64,000 nucleotides of DNA from the NCBI RefSeq assembly GCF_002250625.1, contig NZ_NMVQ01000034.1:62001-126000 (forward strand). Direction: 5' to 3'. Every line of letters starts with the position of its first letter. Position 1 is the stretch's first letter. Source of the stretch: Enemella dayhoffiae (lineage in GTDB: Bacteria > Actinomycetota > Actinomycetes > Propionibacteriales > Propionibacteriaceae). The notes under the pieces were generated by a model that saw only the letters and a program-made list of their open reading frames with translations, made no database searches and had not been told where the DNA came from. Positions 10,400-18,929 of the stretch are shown here, piece by piece. The translations under genes and the position numbers were made by a program.

Positions 10400-11214
10400 C
10401 CCAGCCGGGCGGCCAGCCCGAGCACCCCGGTGAGTTCACCATCAACCTGCAGGTGGTGGGTGACGGAATCGGCGTCCTGCAGTGGAACGCGCCGACCAAC
10501 CTCGAGACGCTCACCCGGGCGATCGGGCTGGCCACCGACGACGCGCTGATCGGGCGCGGGTTGCGCCGGGTCGAGGTCGCGCTGCCGCTCCGGGACACGA
10601 TGGCGCTGCGTGCGCTGCACCGGTCCGGGTTCCGGCGCGAAGGCGTACGCCGACAGGCGATCCGGCTGCCCGACGGGTCGCTCGGCGACGTGGCGCTGTA
10701 TGCCCGACTGGTCGACGACCTCAGCACCGGGCCTGCCGGTTTCTCGGGGGTGATGAACTCGGTGCTGGCGACCAAGCGGGTGATCGCCCACGTGGTGTTC
10801 CGCGACGACACCGGCCGGATTCTGTTGTGTGACACGCATTTCAAGGCCGACTGGGAGTTGCCCGGTGGCGTGGTCGAGCCGCACGAGTCGCCGCAGGCGG
10901 GTGCGATCCGGGAGGTTGCCGAGGAGCTGTCGCTCACGGTGACCGGGCTGCGGCTGCGGGTGGTGGACTGGATGCCGCCCCATCTGGGGTGGGACGACGC
11001 GCTCGAGTTCATCTTCGACGGCGGCACGCTGACCGACGAGCAGATCGCGCGGATCGTCAAGCAGGACAGCGAGATCGTCGCCGTGCACTGGGTCGAGACC
11101 GAGCGGCTGGGAGATCATCTGTCCGCCCTCGGCGCCCGACGGCTACGCGCAGCCCTGGCCCTGGACCCGGGTCAGATCGCCTATTCCGAGGACGGCCAGA
11201 CGTTCACCGAGTAG
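10396..11214 (+). CDS. NUDIX hydrolase with N-terminal acetyltransferase-like half
   Basis: 272 aa. The first 110 residues resemble the second half of a RimJ/RimL-type GNAT domain (ALRALHRSGFRREGVRR, then DVALYARLVDD). No full acetyl-CoA loop is seen, so this part may be inactive. The C-terminal half is a NUDIX domain with the box GGVVEPHESPQAGAIREVAE, which has the Glu pair needed for metal binding. It presumably hydrolyses a nucleoside-diphosphate-linked substrate; which one cannot be told. The GTGA overlap with glgB makes it the last gene of the glucan operon, which hints at a sugar nucleotide. Confidence 0.85.
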   Translation: MTQPGGQPEHPGEFTINLQVVGDGIGVLQWNAPTNLETLTRAIGLATDDALIGRGLRRVEVALPLRDTMALRALHRSGFRREGVRRQAIRLPDGSLGDVALYARLVDDLSTGPAGFSGVMNSVLATKRVIAHVVFRDDTGRILLCDTHFKADWELPGGVVEPHESPQAGAIREVAEELSLTVTGLRLRVVDWMPPHLGWDDALEFIFDGGTLTDEQIARIVKQDSEIVAVHWVETERLGDHLSALGARRLRAALALDPGQIAYSEDGQTFTE

Positions 11215-11233
11215 CACCGCCGGCGCCGCGGTG
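11215..11233 (+). terminator. Possible terminator after the glgE operon
   Basis: CACCGC, a 7-nt centre that is itself GC-rich, and GCGGTG form a short hairpin directly after the NUDIX stop. No T-run follows, so this is a weak call. Confidence 0.3.
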
Positions 11234-11268
11234 CGTGTCGAGATGCACCCCCCACACACGCAACGCCC

Positions 11269-12195
11269 TCAGAACAGCGCGGTGGCCAGCTTGCGCCGAT
11301 ACTTCAGCACCGTCGGATCCGAGTTGCCGAGGGTCTCGAACAGCTCGAGCAGCCGCAGGCGTACGGTTTCCCGCTCGTCACCCGAGGTGACCCGGACCGC
11401 GTCCACCAACCGGGCGAAGGCGGCCTCGGAGTTGCCCCCAACCAGCTCTGCGTCGGCGGCGGCCAGCTGGGCCTCGACGTTGCTCGGCTCGGCGTCCGCG
11501 CGCACCACCTCGGAACCGTCCAGCTTCGAGGAGCGGTCCAGCAGCCCGGCCTGCGCGCGACCGGCGAGCGCCTCGGCGTCGTTCGGGGTGGCGGTGAGCA
11601 CCTTGTCGAACTCGTCGCGGGCTGCGGCGAAGTCACCCCGTTCCAGGGCCGCGTCGGCGGCGGCGAAGCGCGGATCGGCGGCGGGCTGCTCGTCCTCGGC
11701 CGCTCCGGCGGGCTGACCGACCGGGTCGGCCTTGCCCATCACCCCGTTGGCGGCGGCCGCCTGCAGCACCTGGTCGAGCACCTTGCGCACGTTCTCTTTG
11801 GGCTGCACGCCCTGGAACAACGGGGCCAGCTGTCCGCCGATCACCGCCACGACGGTCGGCACGGCCTGTACGCCGAGCGCCTGGGCGATGTCCGGGGCTG
11901 CCGTCGCGTCGACCCGCACCAGCAGGAACTTCCCGGCGTATTCGTCGGCCAGGGAGGCCAGATCGGCCGACAGCTGGCCGGCGCCCTGGGCACGCGGGCT
12001 GTGGAACTCCACCACCACCGGGTGTTGCAGGGACTTGCGCAGCACACCCTCGAACTCGGCGATGTCGTTCACGTCGGTCACGTATGCCCCGCCCGGTCCC
12101 CCGCCGGCCCCGCCGGCCGAAGCCGGCGCGGCGGCCCTGGCCTTGAGCCCGGACAGGTCGACGGCACCGGGACGGTTGAAACTCGCAGCAGTCAT
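11269..12195 (-). CDS. YbbN-like thioredoxin-fold/TPR protein without the CXXC pair
   Basis: 308 aa. Residues about 40-145 form a thioredoxin-like domain and the C-terminal half carries tetratricopeptide-like helices (AADAALERGDFAAARDEFDKVL). The active-site position reads EFHSPRAQG rather than WCGPC, so it cannot do dithiol exchange. It is better seen as a chaperone-type protein like E. coli YbbN/CnoX or mycobacterial Rv1324, which sits in the same gene neighbourhood. The ATG at 12195 is preferred over an upstream GTG at 12219 that would add 8 unrelated residues. It is divergent from pgm. Confidence 0.85.
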   Translation of the reverse strand: MTAASFNRPGAVDLSGLKARAAAPASAGGAGGGPGGAYVTDVNDIAEFEGVLRKSLQHPVVVEFHSPRAQGAGQLSADLASLADEYAGKFLLVRVDATAAPDIAQALGVQAVPTVVAVIGGQLAPLFQGVQPKENVRKVLDQVLQAAAANGVMGKADPVGQPAGAAEDEQPAADPRFAAADAALERGDFAAARDEFDKVLTATPNDAEALAGRAQAGLLDRSSKLDGSEVVRADAEPSNVEAQLAAADAELVGGNSEAAFARLVDAVRVTSGDERETVRLRLLELFETLGNSDPTVLKYRRKLATALF

Positions 12196-12226
12196 GGGGC
12201 CTATTCTTGCAGCAACCACGAAGTCC

Positions 12227-12232
12227 TAGGAT
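12227..12232 (+). promoter_or_regulatory. -10 box of pgm (leaderless)
   Basis: TAGGAT, 6 nt before the ATG of pgm, with no ribosome binding site between. Confidence 0.6.
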
Positions 12233-12238
12233 CGTGCC

Positions 12239-13870
12239 ATGGCACACGATCGCGCTGGCACGCCCGCCCTTGCTGAGGACCTGATCGATGTCGACGCCGT
12301 CCTCGCCGCCTACTATGACCTGACCCCCGACCCGGACGATCCGGACCAGCGGGTGGTCTTCGGCACCTCCGGTCACCGGGGTGCCAGTCTGGACACGAAA
12401 TTCAACGAGGCGCACATCGCCGCCACCACTCAGGCGATCGTCGAATACCGCTCCGGTCAGGGCATCGACGGGCCGCTGTACCTGGGCAAGGACACCCACG
12501 CCCTGTCCGACCCGGCCTGGCGGACGGCGATCGAGGTGCTGGTCGGCAACGGGGTCGCGGTCCGCGCCGAGCGCGAGGACCAGTTCACCCCCACCCCAGC
12601 GGTGTCGCGGGCGATCATCGTGCACAACGTTTCCGGCCGGGGCGGAAAGGCCGACGGGATCGTGGTCACCCCCTCGCACAACCCGCCGCGGGACGGCGGA
12701 TTCAAGTACAACCCGCCGCACGGTGGCCCGGCCGGCTCCGACGCGACCGGCTGGATCGCTGATCGGGCCAACGAGCTGCTGGCCGACCCGGGCGCGATCA
12801 GGCGCCGGTCGTTCGAGCAGGCGTACGCCGAGGTGGAAACCTTCGACTACCTGGGGGCGTACTGCACCGACCTGCAGAACGCGCTCGACCTCGACGCGAT
12901 CCGCGAGGCCGGCGTACACATCGGTGCCGACCCGATGGGTGGGGCGTCGGTCGAATACTGGGGCCACATCGCCGAGCACCTCGGGCTCGATCTGACCGTG
13001 GTGAACCCGCGGGTTGACCCGCGGTTCGCGTTCATGACCCTCGACACCGACGGCAAGATCCGGATGGACTGCTCCTCCCCGGATGCGATGGCCAGCCTGA
13101 TCCACAACAAGGACGCCTACGACATCGCCACCGGCAACGACGCCGACTCGGACCGGCACGGCATCGTCACCCCCGACTACGGGCTGATGAACCCGAACTC
13201 CTATCTGGCGGTCGCGATCGAGTATCTGTTCAGCCATCGCGACCGGTGGCCGGCCGAGGCCGGGGTGGGCAAGACGCTGGTGTCCTCCAGCCTGATCGAC
13301 AAGGTGGCCGCCGAGCTGGGGCGTCGACTGGTCGAGGTGCCGGTCGGTTTCAAGTGGTTCGTGCCGGGACTGCAGTCGGGCGAGATCGGCTTCGGTGGTG
13401 AGGAATCCGCCGGGGCATCCTTCCTGACGCTGGCCGGGAAGACGTGGACCACCGACAAGGACGGCATCCTGCTGGCCCTGCTGGCCAGCGAGATCAGGGC
13501 GGTCACCGGGTCGTCACCGAGCGAGCGGTACGCCGACATCGAACGTCGGCACGGGGCGTCGGCGTACGCCCGGATCGACGCCGAGGCCGACCGGGAGCAG
13601 AAGGCGCGGCTGGCCGCGTTGTCCCCCAGTGACGTCAGCGCCAAGGAGCTGGCCGGGGAGCCGATCACCCAGATCCTCACCGAGGCGCCCGGCAACGGCG
13701 CCAAGATCGGTGGCCTCAAGGTGTGCACCGAGAACGCCTGGTTCGCCGCCCGGCCCTCGGGCACCGAGGACAAGTACAAGATCTATGCCGAGTCGCTGAC
13801 CGGGTCGGAGCACCTGGCCCAGGTGCAGGCCGAGGCGAAGTCGGTGGTGGAGCAGGCGCTCAACGGCTGA
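12239..13870 (+). CDS. pgm: Phosphoglucomutase, alpha-D-glucose phosphate-specific
   Basis: 543 aa. It interconverts glucose-1-phosphate and glucose-6-phosphate and links the glycogen genes to central metabolism. The phosphoserine loop is [12 protein letters not shown] (Ser near residue 146), the metal-binding loop DADSDRHG, and the sugar-binding loop GGEESAG (about 385). The C-terminal phosphate-binding segment is [13 protein letters not shown]. Length is normal. The ATG lies 6 nt after a clear -10 hexamer. Confidence 0.96.
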   Translation: MAHDRAGTPALAEDLIDVDAVLAAYYDLTPDPDDPDQRVVFGTSGHRGASLDTKFNEAHIAATTQAIVEYRSGQGIDGPLYLGKDTHALSDPAWRTAIEVLVGNGVAVRAEREDQFTPTPAVSRAIIVHNVSGRGGKADGIVVTPSHNPPRDGGFKYNPPHGGPAGSDATGWIADRANELLADPGAIRRRSFEQAYAEVETFDYLGAYCTDLQNALDLDAIREAGVHIGADPMGGASVEYWGHIAEHLGLDLTVVNPRVDPRFAFMTLDTDGKIRMDCSSPDAMASLIHNKDAYDIATGNDADSDRHGIVTPDYGLMNPNSYLAVAIEYLFSHRDRWPAEAGVGKTLVSSSLIDKVAAELGRRLVEVPVGFKWFVPGLQSGEIGFGGEESAGASFLTLAGKTWTTDKDGILLALLASEIRAVTGSSPSERYADIERRHGASAYARIDAEADREQKARLAALSPSDVSAKELAGEPITQILTEAPGNGAKIGGLKVCTENAWFAARPSGTEDKYKIYAESLTGSEHLAQVQAEAKSVVEQALNG

Positions 13871-13919
13871 TCGGCCCGGTCCTACCCCCGCTCCGCCGAA
13901 GTGGTGACAAACTGGTTTG

Positions 13920-15038
13920 GTGACAGAGGGAACCGCTGCGGCCAAGGCCGACACCCCAGACCCGGATGATCCGCGCAAGCCCGCCCACCCGCACCAGTTG
14001 CGGCGCCGAGGGTGGCGGCTCACCGCCAAGAACGCGTTCAGCGAATTCTTCCGGGACCAGGGCACCGACCTGGCGGCGGCGTTGACCTACTACGGAGTGC
14101 TGGCCATCTTCCCCGGACTGCTGGCCGTGTTCTCCCTGCTCGGTCTGGTCGGACAGGCCGCGCAGACCGTGGACACCGTGCTGCAGCTGCTCGCGGCGGT
14201 CGCTCCCCGCGAGCTGGTCGACCAGGCGCGCGGTCCGCTGACCAGCATGGCCACCTCCCGGGCCTCGGGGATCACCTTCGTGGCCGGTCTGCTCGGCGCC
14301 CTGTGGTCGGCCTCGGGCTATGTCGGCGCCTTTTCCCGGATGATGAACCGCGTCTATGAGGTCGACGAGGGCCGCGGCCTGGTCAAGCTGCGCCTGCAGC
14401 AGTTGGTGATCACCGTGGTGGTGCTGGTGCTCGCCGCGGTCCTGCTGGTCGGTCTGGTGGTGTCCGGGCCGGTCGCCGAGCGGTTCACCTGGCTGATCGG
14501 GTTGGGGGTGCTCGGGCGTCAGGTGTTCAACATCGTCAAGTGGCCGTTGCTGCTGCTGCTCGCGGTGATCCTCGTGGCGGTGCTCTACTACTTCACCCCC
14601 AACGTGCGGCAGCCGAAGTTTCGCTGGCTCAGCGTGGGCGCCCTGGTGGCGTTGCTGGTGTGGATCCTGCTCTCGCTGGCGTTCGGTCTCTACGTTGGAA
14701 ACTTCGCTTCCTACAACAAGAGCTATGGCGCGCTCGGCGGCATCATCGTCTTCCTGCTGTGGTTGTGGATCACCAACTGTGCGCTGGTGATGGGCGCCGA
14801 GATCGACTCGGAGTTGGAGCGTTCCCGCCAGTTGCAGGCCGGGATCCACGCGGAGGAGTCGCTGCAACTGCCACCGCGGGACACGAAGGCGAGCGAGAAG
14901 CAGCGGGAGAAGCGCGAGCAGCTGATCGCCGAGGGCCGGGCGATCCGCGAGGCGGCGTACGCCCGCGGCGAGGTGGAGTTCACCCCCGAGGAGGCGCGCG
15001 ACGACACCGCGGAACTGCGCTCCAAGGACGCCGACTGA
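13920..15038 (+). CDS. YihY/BrkB family membrane protein
   Basis: 372 aa from GTG 13920; a TTG one codon upstream is also possible. Six hydrophobic segments lie between about residues 50 and 290, starting with the family signature DLAAALTYYGVLAIFPGLLA. YihY/BrkB proteins were once called ribonuclease BN in error; their role, perhaps transport or lipid handling, is unproven. The C-terminal 60 residues are charged and cytoplasmic. Its stop lies 2 bp from the stop of the convergent channel gene. Confidence 0.88.
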   Translation: MTEGTAAAKADTPDPDDPRKPAHPHQLRRRGWRLTAKNAFSEFFRDQGTDLAAALTYYGVLAIFPGLLAVFSLLGLVGQAAQTVDTVLQLLAAVAPRELVDQARGPLTSMATSRASGITFVAGLLGALWSASGYVGAFSRMMNRVYEVDEGRGLVKLRLQQLVITVVVLVLAAVLLVGLVVSGPVAERFTWLIGLGVLGRQVFNIVKWPLLLLLAVILVAVLYYFTPNVRQPKFRWLSVGALVALLVWILLSLAFGLYVGNFASYNKSYGALGGIIVFLLWLWITNCALVMGAEIDSELERSRQLQAGIHAEESLQLPPRDTKASEKQREKREQLIAEGRAIREAAYARGEVEFTPEEARDDTAELRSKDAD

Positions 15039-15040
15039 AC

Positions 15041-16726
15041 TCAGAGAATTCCCTGGCTGGACACGGGTTCCGGGGGCAGCTCGCCGGGGCGCTTGATCCG
15101 CAGCAGCAGCCCGCCGAGCCCGTCGCGGGTGGCGGCCACGGCGATCCGGTCCCCTGTCTGCACGATGGTGGCGGCGGCCGGATGCCAGGCCCAGTCCGCG
15201 TCTCCGCGGCGTACCGCAAGAACCCGAACCGCGCCGGGGCGCACCAGCTCGGAGATCGCGATGCCGTGCGAGGCGGCCGAGCCGGCCTTCACCTCCAGCT
15301 CGGTGAACAGCAGGACGCGACGACCGACCGGATAAACCACCTCGCGGCGGCGGCCCATGGCAGCGGCGGCGAACGCGGGGGCCGCGAGCATCGACACCGA
15401 GCGGGTCGGCCCGAGGTCGAGGCGTCGTTCCACCCGATAGGCCAGGTCGTGATCGAACAGCCGGGTCACCACCCGCACGTCGGGCTGGGCCTGCTTGGCG
15501 ACCAGCGCGATCTCGAGGTTGACCGCATCGGAGTCGGTGACGGCGAGCACGGCGTCGGCGGTGTCGATACCCGCCTGCTCCAGTGCGGGGGTGTCGGTCG
15601 CCTCGGCGATTATCACCGGGATCTTCAGTCGGCGGGCCCGCAGCACCCCGGGTCGGTCCTCGCGCTGTTCGATGCCGACCACCGGGATTCCCTGTTGGTG
15701 CAGGTGTTCCAGCACCGAGGTGCCGATCCGGCCCAGGCCGCACACGACGGCGTGATGATGCGGCTTTCCGCGGACGCCGCCGGTCAGGTCGCTGATCCGC
15801 AGCTTGATCAACGCGTCGACGACAACCGCGGTGATGCCGGAGGAGAGAACCAGCCCGAGCAGCTGGATGATCACCCCGCCGAAGCGCGCCGCCAGCGGCA
15901 GCTCGGTGTCACCGATCCCCGTCAGGGTGGACGCGGACAGCGCGAGGTACATCGCCAGCACCCAGGTCACCTCGCCGACGACGCGGAAGTAGACGACCGA
16001 GATCACCATCAGGGTGAGCAGTCCGAGCAGCACCCAGCGCAGCCGCCGGTCGAACACCGAGCCGACGGCGCCGACCAGCCCGGCGGTGCGCACCCGGCGC
16101 GGGGCGCGGTCGCGGCCCAGGCTGCTGGTGCCGAGCACCAGGTCACCGTCGTCGGGCAGCACGGCCTCGATACCGGGGCGGTCGGAGTCGCCGAGGACCG
16201 CGAGCAACTCCCCGCCGACGCGTGCGCGCGGTCCGGCGGACACCATCCGTCCCCCCAGCTCGAAGGTCTGCACCTCACCGGCGGACACGCCGGCGGCGAC
16301 GAAGGCGGGCGCGGCGAGCTGGGCCGAAGAGAGCACCACGCACTCCCCCAGCAGGTTGGACAGCCGTTCGCGGAAGTTGGGGTTGGACAGCTCGAGCACC
16401 AGGCGTACGCCCGGGTTCAGCTCCTCGACCAGCAGCGCCACCCGGGTGCAGAACACGTCGTCGAAACCGAGGACGACCACGCACCGGGCGCGCTCGACGC
16501 CGACCTGACGCAGCTCCGCCTCGCGCACCTGCGTGACCGGGTACGCCTCAGCACCCAGCTCGGCCATGTCGGCGACCACGCCCGGATCGGAGCCCGGGGT
16601 GTTCAACACCAGCGCCTGCACCTGCTCGCCCGCCCGCTCCAGCTCCTCAACCAGCCGCAGGGCCGTGGTCGTGCCGCCGACGACCACGACGTGGTCACGG
16701 CGCTGCGGGGCCGCTGCTGGGTTCAC
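15041..16726 (-). CDS. CASTOR/POLLUX-like ion channel with two RCK/TrkA-N domains
   Basis: 561 aa. Layout: an N-terminal Rossmann-type NAD-binding domain (VVVVGGTTTALRL), a pore region with hydrophobic segments at about residues 235-340 and a filter-like STLTGIGDTE, then a second Rossmann domain (HAVVCGLGRIGTSVLEHL) and a TrkA-C-like tail. The filter reads TGIGD where potassium channels have TVGYGD, so ion selectivity is uncertain. Having a nucleotide-binding domain before the pore is unusual compared with simple MthK-type channels. The GTG start follows a TAGAGT box by 6 nt. Confidence 0.8.
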   Translation of the reverse strand: MNPAAAPQRRDHVVVVGGTTTALRLVEELERAGEQVQALVLNTPGSDPGVVADMAELGAEAYPVTQVREAELRQVGVERARCVVVLGFDDVFCTRVALLVEELNPGVRLVLELSNPNFRERLSNLLGECVVLSSAQLAAPAFVAAGVSAGEVQTFELGGRMVSAGPRARVGGELLAVLGDSDRPGIEAVLPDDGDLVLGTSSLGRDRAPRRVRTAGLVGAVGSVFDRRLRWVLLGLLTLMVISVVYFRVVGEVTWVLAMYLALSASTLTGIGDTELPLAARFGGVIIQLLGLVLSSGITAVVVDALIKLRISDLTGGVRGKPHHHAVVCGLGRIGTSVLEHLHQQGIPVVGIEQREDRPGVLRARRLKIPVIIAEATDTPALEQAGIDTADAVLAVTDSDAVNLEIALVAKQAQPDVRVVTRLFDHDLAYRVERRLDLGPTRSVSMLAAPAFAAAAMGRRREVVYPVGRRVLLFTELEVKAGSAASHGIAISELVRPGAVRVLAVRRGDADWAWHPAAATIVQTGDRIAVAATRDGLGGLLLRIKRPGELPPEPVSSQGIL

Positions 16727-16732
16727 GCAGGC

Positions 16733-16738
16733 ACTCTA
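16733..16738 (-). promoter_or_regulatory. -10 box of the channel gene (leaderless)
   Basis: TAGAGT on the minus strand, 6 nt before the GTG start. Confidence 0.5.
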
Positions 16739-16781
16739 AGGGTTCCCCGGGGTCTCCACGCGGCAGCTGAGCCCTCTCGGT

Positions 16782-16882
16782 GGCTGAGCCTGTCGAGGCC
16801 CGCCCAGGACGTTGGCTGAGCCTGTCGAAGCCACCCACGCTGGCTGAGCCTGTCGAAGCCCCACGCTGGCTGAGCCGAAGCC
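16782..16882. repeat. Four-copy array of a 19-bp REP-like repeat
   Basis: GGCTGAGCCTGTCGAAGCC occurs at 16814-16832 and 16842-16860, with a one-base variant at 16782-16800 and a copy lacking TGTC at 16867-16882. The same unit recurs at 18659, 18856, 18882, 33140 and, with altered ends, inside the gene at 42171. Confidence 0.9.
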
Positions 16883-16902
16883 TGCTGGTTGTGGTCACCT
16901 CC

Positions 16903-17026
16903 GGTGGTGGCGGCGGAAAGGGCGTCCCGCCCACCTCGCTGGCGGGTCGGGTTTCCGCTGCCGCCGGTCTGGTCTTCAGCTCGGTACGCCCGACCACGCC
17001 CCGACGCCCTTTCCGCCTCCACCACC
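16903..17026 (+). repeat. 124-bp MITE-like element, left copy
   Basis: Terminal inverted repeats of 24 bp, at 16903-16926 and 17003-17026, differ by one base; the inner part is GGCGGAAAGGGCGTC and its complement. No gene is inside. A second 124-bp copy in inverse orientation lies at 18712-18835, and similarity continues into the flanking short repeats on both sides. The DUF222-HNH gene sits between them. Confidence 0.85.
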
Positions 17027-17054
17027 TCAGCGCCCAACGTCCCGTCCCCACGTT

Positions 17055-17082
17055 GGCTGAGCGAGCTTGCGAGTCGAAGCCC
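17055..17082. repeat. REP-like variant with GAGCGAGCTTGCGAG core
   Basis: A longer relative of the 19-bp repeat: it starts GGCTGAG and ends TCGAAGCC. Its partner in inverse orientation is at about 18615-18641, so it belongs to the inverted pair flanking the HNH gene. Confidence 0.7.
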
Positions 17083-17088
17083 CTGTAC

Positions 17089-17149
17089 GTTCCCCGAGTA
17101 GGTCGGCATGCGGAGCTCGCGGAGCGATGCCGACCGTGTCGAGGGGAAC
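17089..17149. repeat. 61-bp hairpin repeat downstream of the HNH gene
   Basis: GTTCCCC (17089-17095) pairs with GGGGAAC (17143-17149), and inside it GTCGGCAT (17102-17109) pairs with ATGCCGAC (17127-17134). The flanks read CCCCGAGTAG and GTGTCGAGGGG. I know this style of palindrome as a common intergenic repeat in actinobacteria. It may also end transcription of the HNH gene. Confidence 0.7.
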
Positions 17150-17179
17150 TTGCCACGGATCTTCACGTCGACGGGATTG

Positions 17180-18499
17180 TCAACCAGGTCGGGGTATTCG
17201 GAAGCGGGCATGACGGCGTGGTGTGCGGTCTGCGTTGAAACACGTCGGTGGGATCACGAACGGGAGGCCGTCGGGGTCGAGGCGGATGGCCCAGCGGTCG
17301 GGGTTGTCGGCGTTCCAGGGCCGGTCGCGGGCGGGTTCGACCTGGCGGTGATGATGCGGGCACAGCAGCACCAGGTTCCACAGTTTCGTCGGCCCGTACG
17401 CCCACCACGGTTGGAGGTGGTGGGCTTCGCAGTCCTCGGGCGGGTGCGTACAGCCGGGGAACACACAGCCTTTGTCGCGGGCGACGAGGGCGGCACGGAT
17501 TTCGGGGGTGACCAGCCGCTGCGGCGTACCGACCTCCATCGGCACCCCCTTGCCGTTCATCACCACCGGGAGAATGTCGGCATCGCACGCCAGCCGGCGC
17601 AGCTCGGTCGCCGACAGGTGCTCCCCACACGACACCTGCGCCGTCCCCAGACCGGTACGCAACGTGTCCAGGTCAACGAGCACAGAGATCCGGGGACGAT
17701 CGCCACCATTCTTTGGGGCGTCTCCGACCTTCGCGGCCCGGCGGACGAGAATCATCAACGCATCCGCCCGCAGCTGCGCCCGGGTCGGCGGGACCGCATC
17801 GGTTCCCGTGACCTCTCGCCACAGCGCCGACTCGTGCGCCTTCAACAACGCAGCCAACTCTTCACCATCAGCAAGGGGGAGTTTGCCGGTCAGAAGGTAG
17901 GAGCCGTGATGATCCGGCGCCAACGACAGCCGCCGGTTCTTCTCGGCCAGCAGACGCTCCGCCTCCAACCGCGCCGCCTCAGCCACCTCGGTTCCCTCGG
18001 GATCAATCGTCTGGCGCACGTGCAGGGACAGTTTGCGCAGGTCATCGGGGGCGAAGTCGGCGGCGAACCCGACCATCAACTCCTGGGCCCGATCCAACTC
18101 CGCGGTGGCAAGGGTGTCGGGCAGCTCCTGAAGCCCGTTGAGGATTCCGCGGACCTGGCTGTCCGACAGCAGTCCTGCGCACGCGGCGTCGGCGATCAGA
18201 GGGAACCGGCTGTGCAGGGTCGTTGCCTGCTTCACGATCCGGCTGGCTTCGCGACTGCTGTGGCGATGCTGCCGGGTCAGGAACGTGGCCGTCGACACCA
18301 GGTGCACTCGCTCGGCCGCTTCGCGCTTCGTGGTCTCGGCGATCACCCTGGCACGCCCGGCCGCGACAGCCGCGGCCATCGCATCCGCGCGATCGAGGAG
18401 TGCGAGAATTTCTTCGTCGGTGAGGAGGGCGAGGTTGTCGAGCTCGGGCAGCATCGACACCGCGGTGATCACCGTGGGGGTGTCGGCTGCTGTGCTCAT
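17180..18499 (-). CDS. DUF222 / HNH endonuclease (13E12 repeat family type)
   Basis: 439 aa. The N-terminal 300 residues are the helical DUF222 region. The C-terminal domain is an HNH nuclease: CVFPGCTHPPEDCEAHHLQP holds the first Cys pair and the HH of the motif, followed by NLVLLCPHHHRQV with the Asn and last His. It should cut or nick DNA with a metal ion. Family members are numerous in actinobacteria; M. tuberculosis REP13E12 elements encode them. Here the gene is enclosed by inverted copies of a 124-bp element. No phage or transposase gene is near. Confidence 0.9.
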   Translation of the reverse strand: MSTAADTPTVITAVSMLPELDNLALLTDEEILALLDRADAMAAAVAAGRARVIAETTKREAAERVHLVSTATFLTRQHRHSSREASRIVKQATTLHSRFPLIADAACAGLLSDSQVRGILNGLQELPDTLATAELDRAQELMVGFAADFAPDDLRKLSLHVRQTIDPEGTEVAEAARLEAERLLAEKNRRLSLAPDHHGSYLLTGKLPLADGEELAALLKAHESALWREVTGTDAVPPTRAQLRADALMILVRRAAKVGDAPKNGGDRPRISVLVDLDTLRTGLGTAQVSCGEHLSATELRRLACDADILPVVMNGKGVPMEVGTPQRLVTPEIRAALVARDKGCVFPGCTHPPEDCEAHHLQPWWAYGPTKLWNLVLLCPHHHRQVEPARDRPWNADNPDRWAIRLDPDGLPFVIPPTCFNADRTPRRHARFRIPRPG

Positions 18500-18614
18500 G
18501 AACCAAGTACATCAGCCGGGTCTGACAGTCCGACCCCGAAAACGGCCCGAAACGCCTGTGTGCACGAAAAAAGTTTGAGAAACTTTGGCCACTCCAGTCA
18601 CAGCCCTCCCGAGA

Positions 18615-18677
18615 GACTTCGATTCACAAGCTCGCTCAGCCAATGTTCCACGGCGGGTGGCTTCGACAAGCTCAGCC
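18615..18677. repeat. REP-like copies on the right side of the HNH gene
   Basis: GGCTTCGACAAGCTCAGCC at 18659-18677, preceded by a longer degenerate copy at about 18615-18641 that mirrors the one at 17055-17082. Confidence 0.75.
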
Positions 18678-18711
18678 ACCGCAGGCCTGGAAACTGGACG
18701 TTGGGCGCTGA

Positions 18712-18835
18712 GGTGGTGGAGGCGGAAAGGGCGTCGGGGCGTGGTCGGGCGTACCGAGCTGAAGACCAGACCGGCGGCAGCACAAACCCAGACCACCAGC
18801 GAGGTGGGCGGGACGCCCTTTCCGCCGCAACCACC
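18712..18835 (-). repeat. 124-bp MITE-like element, right copy (inverted)
   Basis: Same length and ends as the element at 16903-17026 but reversed. By eye, more than nine in ten bases agree. Terminal inverted repeats are at 18712-18735 and 18812-18835. Confidence 0.85.
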
Positions 18836-18855
18836 GGAGGTGACCACAATCAGCA

Positions 18856-18900
18856 GGCTTCGACACGCTCAGCCACCATACGGCTTCGACAGGCTCAGCC
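18856..18900. repeat. Two 19-bp REP-like copies
   Basis: GGCTTCGACACGCTCAGCC at 18856-18874 and GGCTTCGACAGGCTCAGCC at 18882-18900; a third, partial one starts at 18907. The block ends 20-30 bp before the stop of the mutase gene. Confidence 0.85.
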
Positions 18901-18929
18901 AGCGTAGGGCTTCGACGGATCGTATGGGT

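Noticed and set aside
13860-15743. Minus-strand frame of 627 aa
   Set aside because: Shadow of the YihY gene and part of the channel gene; low-complexity composition.
17108-18907. Plus-strand frame of 599 aa through the HNH gene and the repeats
   Set aside because: It is the antisense frame of the HNH gene and reads on through the repeats; no recognisable domain.
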